Positions 1 to 8,298 of a stretch of 64,000 nt of DNA are shown piece by piece. Source of the stretch: Flammeovirgaceae bacterium UBA7330 (lineage in GTDB: Bacteria; Bacteroidota; Bacteroidia; Cytophagales; Cyclobacteriaceae); assembly GCA_002471275.1 (NCBI GenBank), contig DKPQ01000009.1:124001-188000 (forward strand), in the 5' to 3' direction. Numbering within the stretch: the first letter of the stretch is position 1; each line of letters begins with the position of its first letter. Made by a program: the position numbers and the translations under genes. Under the pieces are notes generated by a model, which made no database searches, had not been told where the DNA came from, and saw only the letters and a program-made list of their open reading frames with translations.

Positions 1-309
1 CGCAATTACACGTTTAATTGGCTAAATTCCTTTTGCCAAAAAATAGCAAAGTAGGAAAAGCCTTTCTGGCAGCATTCAGAAATTTTTGCATTATAGATTA
101 ATTGACAATGAAGGTCACAACGAAAGAGGAGTATACGAAAAGGCCACTAATTTGTGTTTGGGATAGATACATCAATGTTTTTTAAGTTGTGTGTCCTTGC
201 ACCTTTAATTTCAATTTCGTTTGTCATCTACGCTTTCTTTTTTTGCACAAAGGTCTTTCGGATCACCTGGGAAGGCATGTTCTATCTTGCTGAATCTGAC
301 CTTAAGAAA
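1..309. other. AT-rich stretch with no supported gene
   Basis: No convincing gene, RNA or terminator is visible between the window edge and the end of the helicase operon. A 61-codon plus-strand reading frame starting at 154 runs into the antisense of the helicase C-terminus. Its hydrophobic composition looks like a by-product of AT-rich DNA. The neighbouring operon probably ends here, but I see no clear hairpin-plus-T-tract. Confidence 0.5.
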
Positions 310-2493
310 TTAATAGTCATCCTCATCAAAATAGTCTAGCTCATCTTCAAAGAGCTCTTCTTCACTTACATCTGATAAATCGAATGAATCTGAATCATCG
401 TTATCCCAGTCGTCTTGCAGATTCTCACTCTCATCCTCCTCAATTTGAGCGATACGGATGAGTTTTGACTTGTTCTTGCGTAGCAATTGATTTATGCCAT
501 CTAGGAAACTAGTATCTATCTCTGTTTTCTGTAGTTCTTCGCGATACTTATTTAAATCTGGGAGGCGCTCAATTACAATCCCCTCATTCATAACAAAATT
601 GGAAACACCTGTAAAAGCATCAATATTTCTAAAATCTTCACTAAAAGCGGAAATCAAATTTTCTATGAACAATTTCTTGCTTCGGACAACTTCATCTTCA
701 TTTCGATTAATCTTCGGATCGTATATGAAAGCTCTTAAGTAGTAGGATCGAGAAGACGGTGAAATTTCAATTGATTTGTTAATGCAATCCAACGAACCGC
801 CATATTGCTTTTCCTCAAGAAGACACTGGCCCAATAAGCATAGCACCAATGCATTCAGTTTTTTCTCTAGTACCTTGATAAAGATCTTCTTTGCTTCACC
901 ATATTTATGATCCAGAAAGTAGATAATACCATATGAAAACTGCTGAACAACATTTACCGGCTGGTTAGGCTCCTGGGAAATAATACCACTAGCAGCACGT
1001 AACATGGTGATGTAATCCTGACTCTTTTCAATAAAACTATCAGATGGCAATACACTAAAGGCATTTTTGAAATACTCAGTGCATTCACCCCAATATCCAG
1101 CCTTAGCACATGACAATGCATGCATGAGGTAGTAATTACCAAGACTAACAAAACCGCGTCCTCTTCTCATCTCGCTCTCACTTTTGGACGCCTTTAGCCT
1201 ACTTTCCAATTCATCCCGTTCGAACACGTTCCACATCTCATCAAGCGATCTGTCAACCAGGATATCTCTTTGTTGAATTGGACGGCTTAGAAACAGGCCT
1301 GTTAAAGCTCTTACCCGACTCAGGGCAACATAAGTTTGTCCGTTAGCAAAAGCTCCTTCTCCCAAATCCAATACTAAGTCTTCAAATGTCATACCCTGGC
1401 TTTTGTGGATCGTAATGGCCCACGCCAACTTTACCGGAAACTGCTTGTAGCTTCCCGTTTTTTCTGTAGCGATACTTTCAGCTTGGCTGTCTAAAATGTA
1501 TTTTGTACTGTCCCAAATTTCTCTTTCAACCTTGTGAGAAAGTCCATTTTTTAATTGCACCTCAATCTGTGTCTCTTCTAATTTCACCACACGACCCAAA
1601 GTGCCATTGACCCATCTACCCTCAGAATCGTTCTTGGTAAACATCACCTGTGCGCCAATCTTGAGAGTAAGCTTATTGTCGGCAGGTGATATTGATTGAT
1701 CAAAACTTCCACTGACAACAGCTTGGTATGTTTTCGTTTCTCCCGATAGTTGGTCAAGTCTATTTTTATTAAGGTTTTCTGAAGCATCCACCCGAGTAGT
1801 TAACGTTATGGCTCGATCAGGAGCACTGGCATTATCAATCACCCTGGCATTGATTTTATCAAGATCATCTCTTTGAAACCTGCCATCCCTTATTTTATCG
1901 AGTATTTCAACGAAGCTCATATCACTTTGTCGATATACATTTTTTAACTCGACGCTTACTACGCTTAGTTCTTCGAATGCATGAGCATTAAAAAAATAGG
2001 GACCTCCATAGGTCTGCTTGAGATAAGATTTTTCACTCTGCTCCTTAACAATTGGTTCAAGTTGAAATAGGTCTCCAACAAAAACCATTTGCTTCCCTCC
2101 GAATGGAAGGTGAGGATTCCCTGAATTAATGCGCAATGAATAGTCAATTGCATCCATTACATCAGCTCGAACCATAGAAACTTCATCAATGATGATGGTG
2201 TCTACAGAGCGGATGATCTTCCTCTTTTCAGAACTTACCCAAAATGCCTTGATCCCCTTATCCCGGATTAAAAGCGTTCTGTGCGGGAGCTGAAAGAATG
2301 AATGAATAGTAGCACCAGCCACATTCAATGCAGCAATACCAGTTGGGGCGAGTACGATAACGTTCTTTTCTGTTTCATCGACTATTCTTTTGAGCAACGT
2401 AGATTTACCCGTTCCTGCTCTTCCTGTGATGAACACTGAATTACTTGTATCTCGAACAAATTCGAAAGCGATATTTTCATTCGAATCAACCAA
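310..2493 (-). CDS. Pif1/RecD-like SF1 helicase with C-terminal TPR region and acidic tail
   Basis: This is a predicted 5'-3' SF1B DNA helicase of the Pif1 type. Walker A (GRAGTGKST) lies at residues 24-32, Walker B (IIDE) at about 101-104, and the late helicase motifs (AITIHKSQG, then TYVALSRV) at about 360-400. After about residue 450 the protein is helical with TPR-like repeats. It ends in a very acidic tail rich in Asp, Glu and Ser, so it is longer than a minimal bacterial Pif1. It is the last gene of the Argonaute operon. The start is TTG, directly after and in frame with the TAG stop of the upstream gene. The Walker A motif sits at the usual distance from this start, so coupled re-initiation is likely. 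Inferred role: unwinding target or guide-bound DNA for the Argonaute/nuclease pair. Confidence 0.85.
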   Translation of the reverse strand: MVDSNENIAFEFVRDTSNSVFITGRAGTGKSTLLKRIVDETEKNVIVLAPTGIAALNVAGATIHSFFQLPHRTLLIRDKGIKAFWVSSEKRKIIRSVDTIIIDEVSMVRADVMDAIDYSLRINSGNPHLPFGGKQMVFVGDLFQLEPIVKEQSEKSYLKQTYGGPYFFNAHAFEELSVVSVELKNVYRQSDMSFVEILDKIRDGRFQRDDLDKINARVIDNASAPDRAITLTTRVDASENLNKNRLDQLSGETKTYQAVVSGSFDQSISPADNKLTLKIGAQVMFTKNDSEGRWVNGTLGRVVKLEETQIEVQLKNGLSHKVEREIWDSTKYILDSQAESIATEKTGSYKQFPVKLAWAITIHKSQGMTFEDLVLDLGEGAFANGQTYVALSRVRALTGLFLSRPIQQRDILVDRSLDEMWNVFERDELESRLKASKSESEMRRGRGFVSLGNYYLMHALSCAKAGYWGECTEYFKNAFSVLPSDSFIEKSQDYITMLRAASGIISQEPNQPVNVVQQFSYGIIYFLDHKYGEAKKIFIKVLEKKLNALVLCLLGQCLLEEKQYGGSLDCINKSIEISPSSRSYYLRAFIYDPKINRNEDEVVRSKKLFIENLISAFSEDFRNIDAFTGVSNFVMNEGIVIERLPDLNKYREELQKTEIDTSFLDGINQLLRKNKSKLIRIAQIEEDESENLQDDWDNDDSDSFDLSDVSEEELFEDELDYFDEDDY

Positions 2494-3633
2494 CTACAGA
2501 TTCTTTTTAAGTTCTTTCATAATCCTCTCTTCAGTATCCACAAAACCCATTGGACTACGCCAAAAGCTTTTCCAAGCTTCATTTAGAGTCTTGATGATTA
2601 TGGCATCTTGATTTTCCGAAGCCAGCGTGCAGCCCAACCCCTTAACACCTTCCAAAGCATACTCGGCAGATTTTTTAAGAAAACTGTCAGGCAATGCAAT
2701 ATGATATTCCGGCTCTGGTGCAGCACCTATAACCTGAATAAACTCTTCCCACTTAATAGAAATTTTCTTTCGCTCCTCATTGAACCCGATCAAATCAAGC
2801 CCATAAAACATCGCCTGCATCCTTGCACCGGCCGGCGGGTGTGAGGATTTTTGAAGTAAGGGGATTTTGAACAAGTTCCAATCCATCTTCGCACACATAT
2901 GTAAGTTGCTCCAGACATAAGCTGGCCCAAGGGTAAGCGTTGCAAACAAGTCACAAAAAAGCTCCTCAGACCATTTATCAATCCAACTATCACGCCACAC
3001 GTAATAGGTTCTTAAAAATTCAGAATTATCAAACTGGTTTTTTTGCAACCGTCCAATTTCCACATTGAAGTGCCTTTTTACATCTCGATTTAACTTGCCA
3101 CGACTTGATTTTATAACCTCAGTTTTAGGGTTATCTACGGAAATCAGCGGGTGACAAATTTCATGATACAGGTCTGGTAGGTGTAGCAAAAAATCACTCT
3201 CCAACAAAGGCATACAAACCAAATTGTAATACGGCAATATCCGATAGTAATGTTGCGAAAGACAAGACACAACAGGGGTTTGTGTAGGGTACTCGATTTC
3301 TGAACATATCTCTCTCATGAGCTTGTTCGCAAAATCATCGTCGTCATGTCTTCTGCTAATGGCGGCAACGATAACGTTCTCCAAAACATGAAGCTTACTA
3401 AGAATGGCTTTAAACTTGCTAAACTTTCGTCTTAAATTGGCTGGCTTAGAATAATCCTGATCATGTAGTAATCCTACTAAATCCTGAATAGTGGACTCAA
3501 TTTCTAAGGTCGCTTTAGAAACTAAAGATTCAAAATAAAGACTCGACTTCTTGGCACTTGGAAATTTGCTCTTCAGAACCCTCGATTTCTGAATATTCTC
3601 CATGATGGCACCATCTATGTAGTCCACCATCAT
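2494..3633 (-). CDS. HExxH metallopeptidase-like protein of the Argonaute operon
   Basis: This 379-residue soluble protein has no family I can name. It carries HEICH at residues 157-161, which fits the zincin HExxH motif. About 60 residues later comes EELFCDLFA (E223-A231), resembling the third-ligand helix of gluzincins. Further on is SSHPPAGAR, resembling the SHP...R segment seen after the active site in several membrane and soluble zinc peptidases. From these I infer a zinc peptidase fold. The N-terminal 150 residues are helical. The start overlaps the upstream stop by 4 bases, and the TAG stop abuts the helicase start. Proteolysis has not been shown, and the motif could be structural. Confidence 0.6.
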   Translation of the reverse strand: MMVDYIDGAIMENIQKSRVLKSKFPSAKKSSLYFESLVSKATLEIESTIQDLVGLLHDQDYSKPANLRRKFSKFKAILSKLHVLENVIVAAISRRHDDDDFANKLMREICSEIEYPTQTPVVSCLSQHYYRILPYYNLVCMPLLESDFLLHLPDLYHEICHPLISVDNPKTEVIKSSRGKLNRDVKRHFNVEIGRLQKNQFDNSEFLRTYYVWRDSWIDKWSEELFCDLFATLTLGPAYVWSNLHMCAKMDWNLFKIPLLQKSSHPPAGARMQAMFYGLDLIGFNEERKKISIKWEEFIQVIGAAPEPEYHIALPDSFLKKSAEYALEGVKGLGCTLASENQDAIIIKTLNEAWKSFWRSPMGFVDTEERIMKELKKNL

Positions 3634-3998
3634 ACTTCCTTCATTTTAGCCAATGCATCTGTATATTCATTGTCGAGTGCATCAATTACATGATTGAGGT
3701 TTTTTGCCAAAGCCTCATACTTTTCCTTATTCAAATCTTCACTTAATGCCTGATAAAACTTAGGTGGCGATAATCTCCTTTTACGCAATTCACTTTCAAT
3801 TATGATGCTTAAAGTTTGAATTCGAGTATCAATAATATCTTCATCCTGAAGGCTCACAATTAGCGTTTCAATCTCTTGGCGCTTTTCAGTAGGCAAGACC
3901 TCTGAGTTTTCTTGTATGGCAATCACAAAATCATTGATCAACCCAAGATATTTACTTGTTAAATAATAGATATTGGCATTCAATCCTGAATCACTCAT
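3630..3998 (-). CDS. Small helical protein of unknown function, Argonaute operon
   Basis: The 122-residue product is almost entirely charged and amphipathic alpha-helical. It has no signal peptide, membrane segment or recognisable motif. It begins 7 bases after the Argonaute stop and overlaps the metallopeptidase-like gene by 4 bases, so it is translationally embedded in the operon. A partner or regulatory subunit of either neighbour is possible. No function can be assigned from sequence. Confidence 0.6.
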   Translation of the reverse strand: MSDSGLNANIYYLTSKYLGLINDFVIAIQENSEVLPTEKRQEIETLIVSLQDEDIIDTRIQTLSIIIESELRKRRLSPPKFYQALSEDLNKEKYEALAKNLNHVIDALDNEYTDALAKMKEV

Positions 3999-4005
3999 TT
4001 GACTA

Positions 4006-6444
4006 TTAGTTATTTACGGTTTTTAAAAGATCATATTTTTGTTCATCGTATTTGCTGCCCATTAGATTAATTCTCCGATCAGTCATACTAATTGTGATAG
4101 GATTTCGGGCGCAGTCATCTGGCTTGGTGTACGTGAGACATGACAAGCGATATATGTCCTCCATTATGTGTTCAAAGGACATTGCTCCCTCAAAGTATTT
4201 TACAAATAAAGGTTTTGAGGTACCATTGCGTCTAAACTCCTTCCCTGTCGTGCATACATAACCCTCGTTAGAGTTCATTATCACATACGTTCCAACTGAT
4301 GGGTTCTTAACCTTATGATTATCCTTAAAGGTTGCCAATACGTCGTATTCCTCTTGGACTTCAAATATTCTGAAGGATATTTTCGAGCTCTTTGGGATTT
4401 CAACAATACTAACCTCAAGGCTCTCGGCCAGTAATCCTTCACCTTTTAGGTGCCTGATTGCTTCACTGATCCCATCTACCTCGCTCCTGAAAATTCGCCC
4501 ATCCCTGTGGAAAGTAATATTTTTCAATTCTTCGGTTGCATCCTCAGCGAACGTTTTTATATGCTGCACAAGAATTCGATGGACCTGATCCTTCGTAAGC
4601 TTTTCCTTGTTCTGTGATTTATCCCAAGTGGTCAGAATATTTTTCGAATGCTTATCGATGAAAGTAAAACCTGCAACATGTTCCTTAACATCAATCCCAA
4701 TGACCAAATCCGCATGCAATGGCTCAGCCAGTATGAAAGGCCATCTTTCATTGTTTAGAAGTACCTGGTTTAATGCCACACCAAATAGGTATCTCTCATA
4801 CAGCCTTTTAAACTTATTATCGCGATCATGCTTAATGAAATACTCCGCCTCACCATTTACGTCCCGATGGCTAAAGCACATCTCCAAAGTCTTGGTGTGC
4901 ATAATACTTGCCATCACGTTGTATTCATTTAGTGCTTCCGAAACGACCAATGCAGCAGTTTCATCATGCATCCGTTTATCTCTCTGCATGTGACTAGGCA
5001 AAATCACAACTGCATATGAACGGTTATTCATTGAAATGTTCTTTCCTAGGGCATTGATGATTTCAAAGCCTATCTCTAAAGCATTTTGTTCGTTCCTATC
5101 ATCGTACGGGACCACAATCGGCTTCCAGCCAGTATCGGTAGGATGCATTTGGTCAACAACCGCCGACAGGTCTCTTAAAAAGTAAGTTTCATTGGCGAAG
5201 CTGTTATAAATAGACTCTGGAATTACAATGTACTGACGCTCAAAGATGCCATTGGTAAAAACGCCCACATTGTCAGTCGTTAACAGTCTCTTCCTATGCT
5301 CACCAATCTCCCTCTTTTTTACCTCTATATTCGCTCTCTCTGTATGCTCACATCCCAGAATTACATCATTATTGAATTCAAGGTCAGGCATTTTGAAGAC
5401 ATCTAACTCAAGCGTTACTGGTTCCAAATCGAATTTTATTGGAGTAGTTCCAAACTTCAGTTTGCCAAAGTATTTTTTTACTGCCATACGGCTTAGACGC
5501 CTCCGCTTGAATGGTGCAATAATCGAGTTCCGGTGAAGCTTCTTGACCTCATAATCTTCCGTATCAAAAGTCACATAGCACATGGCAGCTGGAGCACCCT
5601 TAGATTGCATGTCACCATTTCTATTTCTGTAAACCAGTACTGATGCACTATCTGGAAGCTTGGCCAAATGAGGGGGCATCGTACCATTGTAGACCTGCTT
5701 AATATCCTCAAGCAGAGTCAGGCTAGTGGTATCTGACGGTCTCTTAAATTTATACTTAGAAATATCAACAGGACTGAGCTCATCAGGTCTAATTTCAAAC
5801 CAGGTTTTACCATATTTATAGATGAGTTTCTTCTTTTGACGCTTCAGACGATTGAATTCATCTAATGAAAGTCGAGCCCGCAACGATCTCTTGGCAAGAT
5901 ACTTTTTTGTAATGTCTACAGCTACGCCGTATCCACCGCCTGGAAGCTCTACAATTCGTGCATAAAACCCATTGTAAATAACCACCTTGTCACCATCTTT
6001 ACTGTGATCCTCCTTACTGAAAAATGCATCCCCCGTACGTGGCTGCCACAGTCTATCGTCTTTCCTGATTTCCCCTGAAAGGTCAAATTGTAAGAATCTT
6101 AAAATAATCTGTTTTTCAGATTCATCGGTTGACTCGAAATCAATATATCTAGTCTCTTCGATATCCTTGAAGTACGCAAATTCGCCCCGCTTCGCCTCGA
6201 ATCCTTCGCTTGGTATTGCACCTATAGCTTCAGCTTCATCTTTGACTACCAAATAGGGCTTACCATCTCTATGAATGACAATAACAGGATGTCTCAATGA
6301 AAAAGACAGTTTCTTGGTGATGTATTGAATATTTGCGTCATATTCATCGCCGGTACTCCTCAGTCCCACAATTTCAAATAGACGGTAGTTGGCGGATAAT
6401 GAACCTAAATTGTTGATCGGAAATACGTTTGTCTCTTTTCTCAT
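4006..6444 (-). CDS. Long prokaryotic Argonaute with apparently intact catalytic PIWI domain
   Basis: This 812-residue protein ends in a MID-PIWI module. The PIWI domain has the expected catalytic carboxylates: D585 in LVIGIDVKEH, a glutamate-finger candidate E614, D648 in the diagnostic FHRDGRIF, and D789 in SMTDRR. The set is therefore DEDD and cleavage competence is predicted. A MID-like Rossmann segment (YAVVILPSH) starts near residue 476. Its usual guide 5'-phosphate residues (Y/H-K...Q...K) are not obvious, so guide binding may be atypical. The 350-400 residues before MID would hold the N, linker and PAZ-like regions, which I cannot delimit. The start at 6444 is preferred over upstream codons because it follows AGGAG and lies 4 bases after the nuclease stop. 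The expected role is guide-directed cleavage of invading nucleic acid. Confidence 0.88.
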   Translation of the reverse strand: MRKETNVFPINNLGSLSANYRLFEIVGLRSTGDEYDANIQYITKKLSFSLRHPVIVIHRDGKPYLVVKDEAEAIGAIPSEGFEAKRGEFAYFKDIEETRYIDFESTDESEKQIILRFLQFDLSGEIRKDDRLWQPRTGDAFFSKEDHSKDGDKVVIYNGFYARIVELPGGGYGVAVDITKKYLAKRSLRARLSLDEFNRLKRQKKKLIYKYGKTWFEIRPDELSPVDISKYKFKRPSDTTSLTLLEDIKQVYNGTMPPHLAKLPDSASVLVYRNRNGDMQSKGAPAAMCYVTFDTEDYEVKKLHRNSIIAPFKRRRLSRMAVKKYFGKLKFGTTPIKFDLEPVTLELDVFKMPDLEFNNDVILGCEHTERANIEVKKREIGEHRKRLLTTDNVGVFTNGIFERQYIVIPESIYNSFANETYFLRDLSAVVDQMHPTDTGWKPIVVPYDDRNEQNALEIGFEIINALGKNISMNNRSYAVVILPSHMQRDKRMHDETAALVVSEALNEYNVMASIMHTKTLEMCFSHRDVNGEAEYFIKHDRDNKFKRLYERYLFGVALNQVLLNNERWPFILAEPLHADLVIGIDVKEHVAGFTFIDKHSKNILTTWDKSQNKEKLTKDQVHRILVQHIKTFAEDATEELKNITFHRDGRIFRSEVDGISEAIRHLKGEGLLAESLEVSIVEIPKSSKISFRIFEVQEEYDVLATFKDNHKVKNPSVGTYVIMNSNEGYVCTTGKEFRRNGTSKPLFVKYFEGAMSFEHIMEDIYRLSCLTYTKPDDCARNPITISMTDRRINLMGSKYDEQKYDLLKTVNN

Positions 6445-6448
6445 ACTC

Positions 6449-7381
6449 CTATTGTTTACAAATTGATTTGAACTGACATTTCTCACACGATGATGGGTTA
6501 TGAGCCGTTGGAAAATCCTCTGACGAACACTCATCATATTTCTTATTGGCACCAACTCGGTACATTGCCATCAGGCCACTAGCAATTTCGTTTTCAGTTT
6601 CATTAATGTCCTCTTCAGATATGGTGTAATCTCGAACCTCATCGATTAACAACTGAAATTCTGTGAGACGATAATCCAAAACGGTAAACGCCGATAAATT
6701 GCTTGGGAAGTCCTTGTGCGGCTTGATCTCATTTGCTTTGTTTAAAGCAAAAGCATAGGAAAGGAGTTGGTCTTGATATGTCTTGGTTGCAAAGGTGTGA
6801 ACCTTCCAATCAAAAATATGAGGAGGCTCATCTTCAAAAAAGACAATTAAATCTGGACGACCCTTGGCTCTGAACCTGCTAAATGGATATTGAATATCCC
6901 GCTGTGTGAGCCATTGTGATGCAGATCGTAAATAGTCAATAAGATCTGTTTTATCTAAAAAATTCTTGAGCGACTGATGAATATCCATCCGAGCTCTGTC
7001 TAAAGTTTCCTGGTCGATGCCTCGATCATTATCCAGATCAATTAGGGCTGAATAATATTCATACTCCGATAGAACCAAGTTCTCCTCTCTATACTTCTTC
7101 TTCAAAGCAAAATCATACTGCTCTTCAAAAACCCTATCAGCCCTCCACAAAAGGTTATCTTCATCCAACCCTTCGTCTTTCCGGATCTTATTAATTATGG
7201 TCTGGCTTATAACCTGATCTACAATGTCTCCTCGCCAAGCATCTATCGTCTTTAGCTTTGATAGTATCGTAACTTCTTTTCTGAACGGCTCTTTGGCCGC
7301 CTGATGCGCTACAATATTGCTATAGTACCATTGACGGTTGCATTTCTTAAATTGGCGATATCCAGAGTATGACCAGTTCAC
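6449..7381 (-). CDS. Cas4/AddB-like PD-(D/E)XK nuclease with iron-sulfur cysteines
   Basis: This is a 310-residue RecB-family exonuclease-like protein. The nuclease core shows GRPDLI (D177), FDWKVH (D191-W-K193) and a following YQDQLLSYA helix matching the QxxxY motif. C14 near the N-terminus, together with C299, C302 and C308, makes the C...C-x2-C-x5-C pattern that holds a [4Fe-4S] cluster in Cas4 and AddB. No cas1, cas2 or CRISPR array is present, so this is a stand-alone Cas4-like enzyme. It overlaps the XRE gene by 4 bases and lies 4 bases before the Argonaute gene. I infer that it makes or trims guides or degrades targets for the Argonaute. Confidence 0.85.
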   Translation of the reverse strand: MNWSYSGYRQFKKCNRQWYYSNIVAHQAAKEPFRKEVTILSKLKTIDAWRGDIVDQVISQTIINKIRKDEGLDEDNLLWRADRVFEEQYDFALKKKYREENLVLSEYEYYSALIDLDNDRGIDQETLDRARMDIHQSLKNFLDKTDLIDYLRSASQWLTQRDIQYPFSRFRAKGRPDLIVFFEDEPPHIFDWKVHTFATKTYQDQLLSYAFALNKANEIKPHKDFPSNLSAFTVLDYRLTEFQLLIDEVRDYTISEEDINETENEIASGLMAMYRVGANKKYDECSSEDFPTAHNPSSCEKCQFKSICKQ

Positions 7382-7725
7382 TTTCTGTTTCTAATGAATT
7401 TTAGATATTGAAGGAGTTCGATTTCTTCATCGCTTGAAATCTCACCAAGCTTATTGCTCACTTCTGCGCTTTTTGATCTTTCAGAGGACGTGTCTCCTCC
7501 ATTTGGTATCGGATAGCCCACTTTCCCCATGAGGGTCTCGTAGGGCACCTCATAAGCCTCAGAGAGTTTGTATAAATTATTTGGAGAGGGTTGTTTAACC
7601 TTTCCGGATTCTAATTGACTTAAATAGGCATTGGATATATCCGTGATTTTTTCAACATTCCTCAGCGTTAATCCCTTGGATTCTCGTAGTGCTTTGAAAT
7701 ATTGACCATATTCAGTAGTGCTCAT
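7378..7725 (-). CDS. XRE-family repressor heading the Argonaute operon
   Basis: The 115-residue protein has a lambda-repressor-like HTH at about residues 8-62, including LTLRNVEKITDISNAYLSQL, followed by a short helical tail. The start at 7725 is chosen because the HTH then begins at the usual distance and the upstream sequence is a promoter/operator rather than coding. It is the first gene of a six-gene unit with gaps or overlaps of 8 bases or less. A perfect 9+9 palindrome lies 10 bases upstream of its start codon, so autorepression of the whole operon is likely. Confidence 0.85.
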   Translation of the reverse strand: MSTTEYGQYFKALRESKGLTLRNVEKITDISNAYLSQLESGKVKQPSPNNLYKLSEAYEVPYETLMGKVGYPIPNGGDTSSERSKSAEVSNKLGEISSDEEIELLQYLKFIRNRK

Positions 7726-7735
7726 TATTTGTTGG

Positions 7736-7789
7736 TTTGCTTGAAATCTCAAGCAAATATAAGAAGCGTTGCTAAATATACCAAGCAAG
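7736..7789 (-). promoter_or_regulatory. Promoter and XRE operator of the Argonaute operon
   Basis: On the minus strand a TATATTTG box (7754-7761) matches the Bacteroidota -7 consensus TAnnTTTG. A CTTGG element ends 19 bases upstream at 7781, where the -33 box belongs. A perfect inverted repeat TTTGCTTGA-N4-TCAAGCAAA (7736-7757) overlaps the -7 box. A further CAAGCAAG half-site lies over the -33 region 32 bases away, about three helical turns. Binding by the product of the first gene would occlude RNA polymerase. Confidence 0.7.
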
Positions 7790-7797
7790 CCACCGAA

Positions 7798-8298
7798 TTA
7801 CTCCAAAGATTGCAAAAAAGGCCTTAACTCTTCTACTGTATTTAGAATGTGGTCAGCCTTTGCTTCAACCAATGTTTTAACATCAACGGCACCCCACAGG
7901 CAAGCTACGGATCTAATTCCGGCTTTTTGAGAGGCTACAATATCCTTCACATCATCACCAAAAGAAATGCATTCATCAGGATCTAAGCCATAACGCTCAA
8001 GCGTATAGCTAAAAGGTTGAGGGTGCGGTTTGTGGTTAGCCGTGTCGTGATATGCTGTGAGGCCTTGATGAGGAATATTCCATGCCGAGCACACTCTCTG
8101 TGCATAGCTTCCTGGGCTAGAAGTTATAATGTATATAGGATGTTTATTGTTTACATCGATTAGGGTATCTATCAAATCATCATATGGATCAAAATTTGGG
8201 ATTTGAGCATACACCTTTGCCCACTGTCGTCCCGTCCTTAACTGCCTCGCTTTTTCTGAATTGATCAGTGTGTTGTCCAAGTCAAAAAGCAAATTCAT
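7798..8298 (-). CDS. HAD-superfamily hydrolase
   Basis: This is a 166-residue small HAD phosphatase. Motif I DLDNT has the nucleophile and acid at D6 and D8. Motif II is TSS in IIITSSPG-like context (YIITSSPGS), motif III is the lysine in NHKPHPQPF, and motif IV is GDDVKD. The start codon overlaps the DprA stop as TAATG, so the genes are coupled. It closes the phosphoribosyltransferase - DprA - HAD module. Phosphoglycolate or nucleotide phosphatase activity is possible. In this setting I infer a (deoxy)nucleotide or phosphoribosyl substrate. Confidence 0.85.
   Translation of the reverse strand: MNLLFDLDNTLINSEKARQLRTGRQWAKVYAQIPNFDPYDDLIDTLIDVNNKHPIYIITSSPGSYAQRVCSAWNIPHQGLTAYHDTANHKPHPQPFSYTLERYGLDPDECISFGDDVKDIVASQKAGIRSVACLWGAVDVKTLVEAKADHILNTVEELRPFLQSLE

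Noticed and set aside
154..339. Plus-strand reading frame encoding a 61-residue hydrophobic peptide
   Set aside because: It overlaps the antisense of the helicase 3' end, has no ribosome-binding site and no family resemblance.
4006..6444. Classification of the Argonaute as a PIWI-RE protein, given its helicase and nuclease partners
   Set aside because: The canonical HRDGR motif and DEDD spacing fit long Argonautes; the R/E signature of PIWI-RE was not seen. A phylogeny would settle this.
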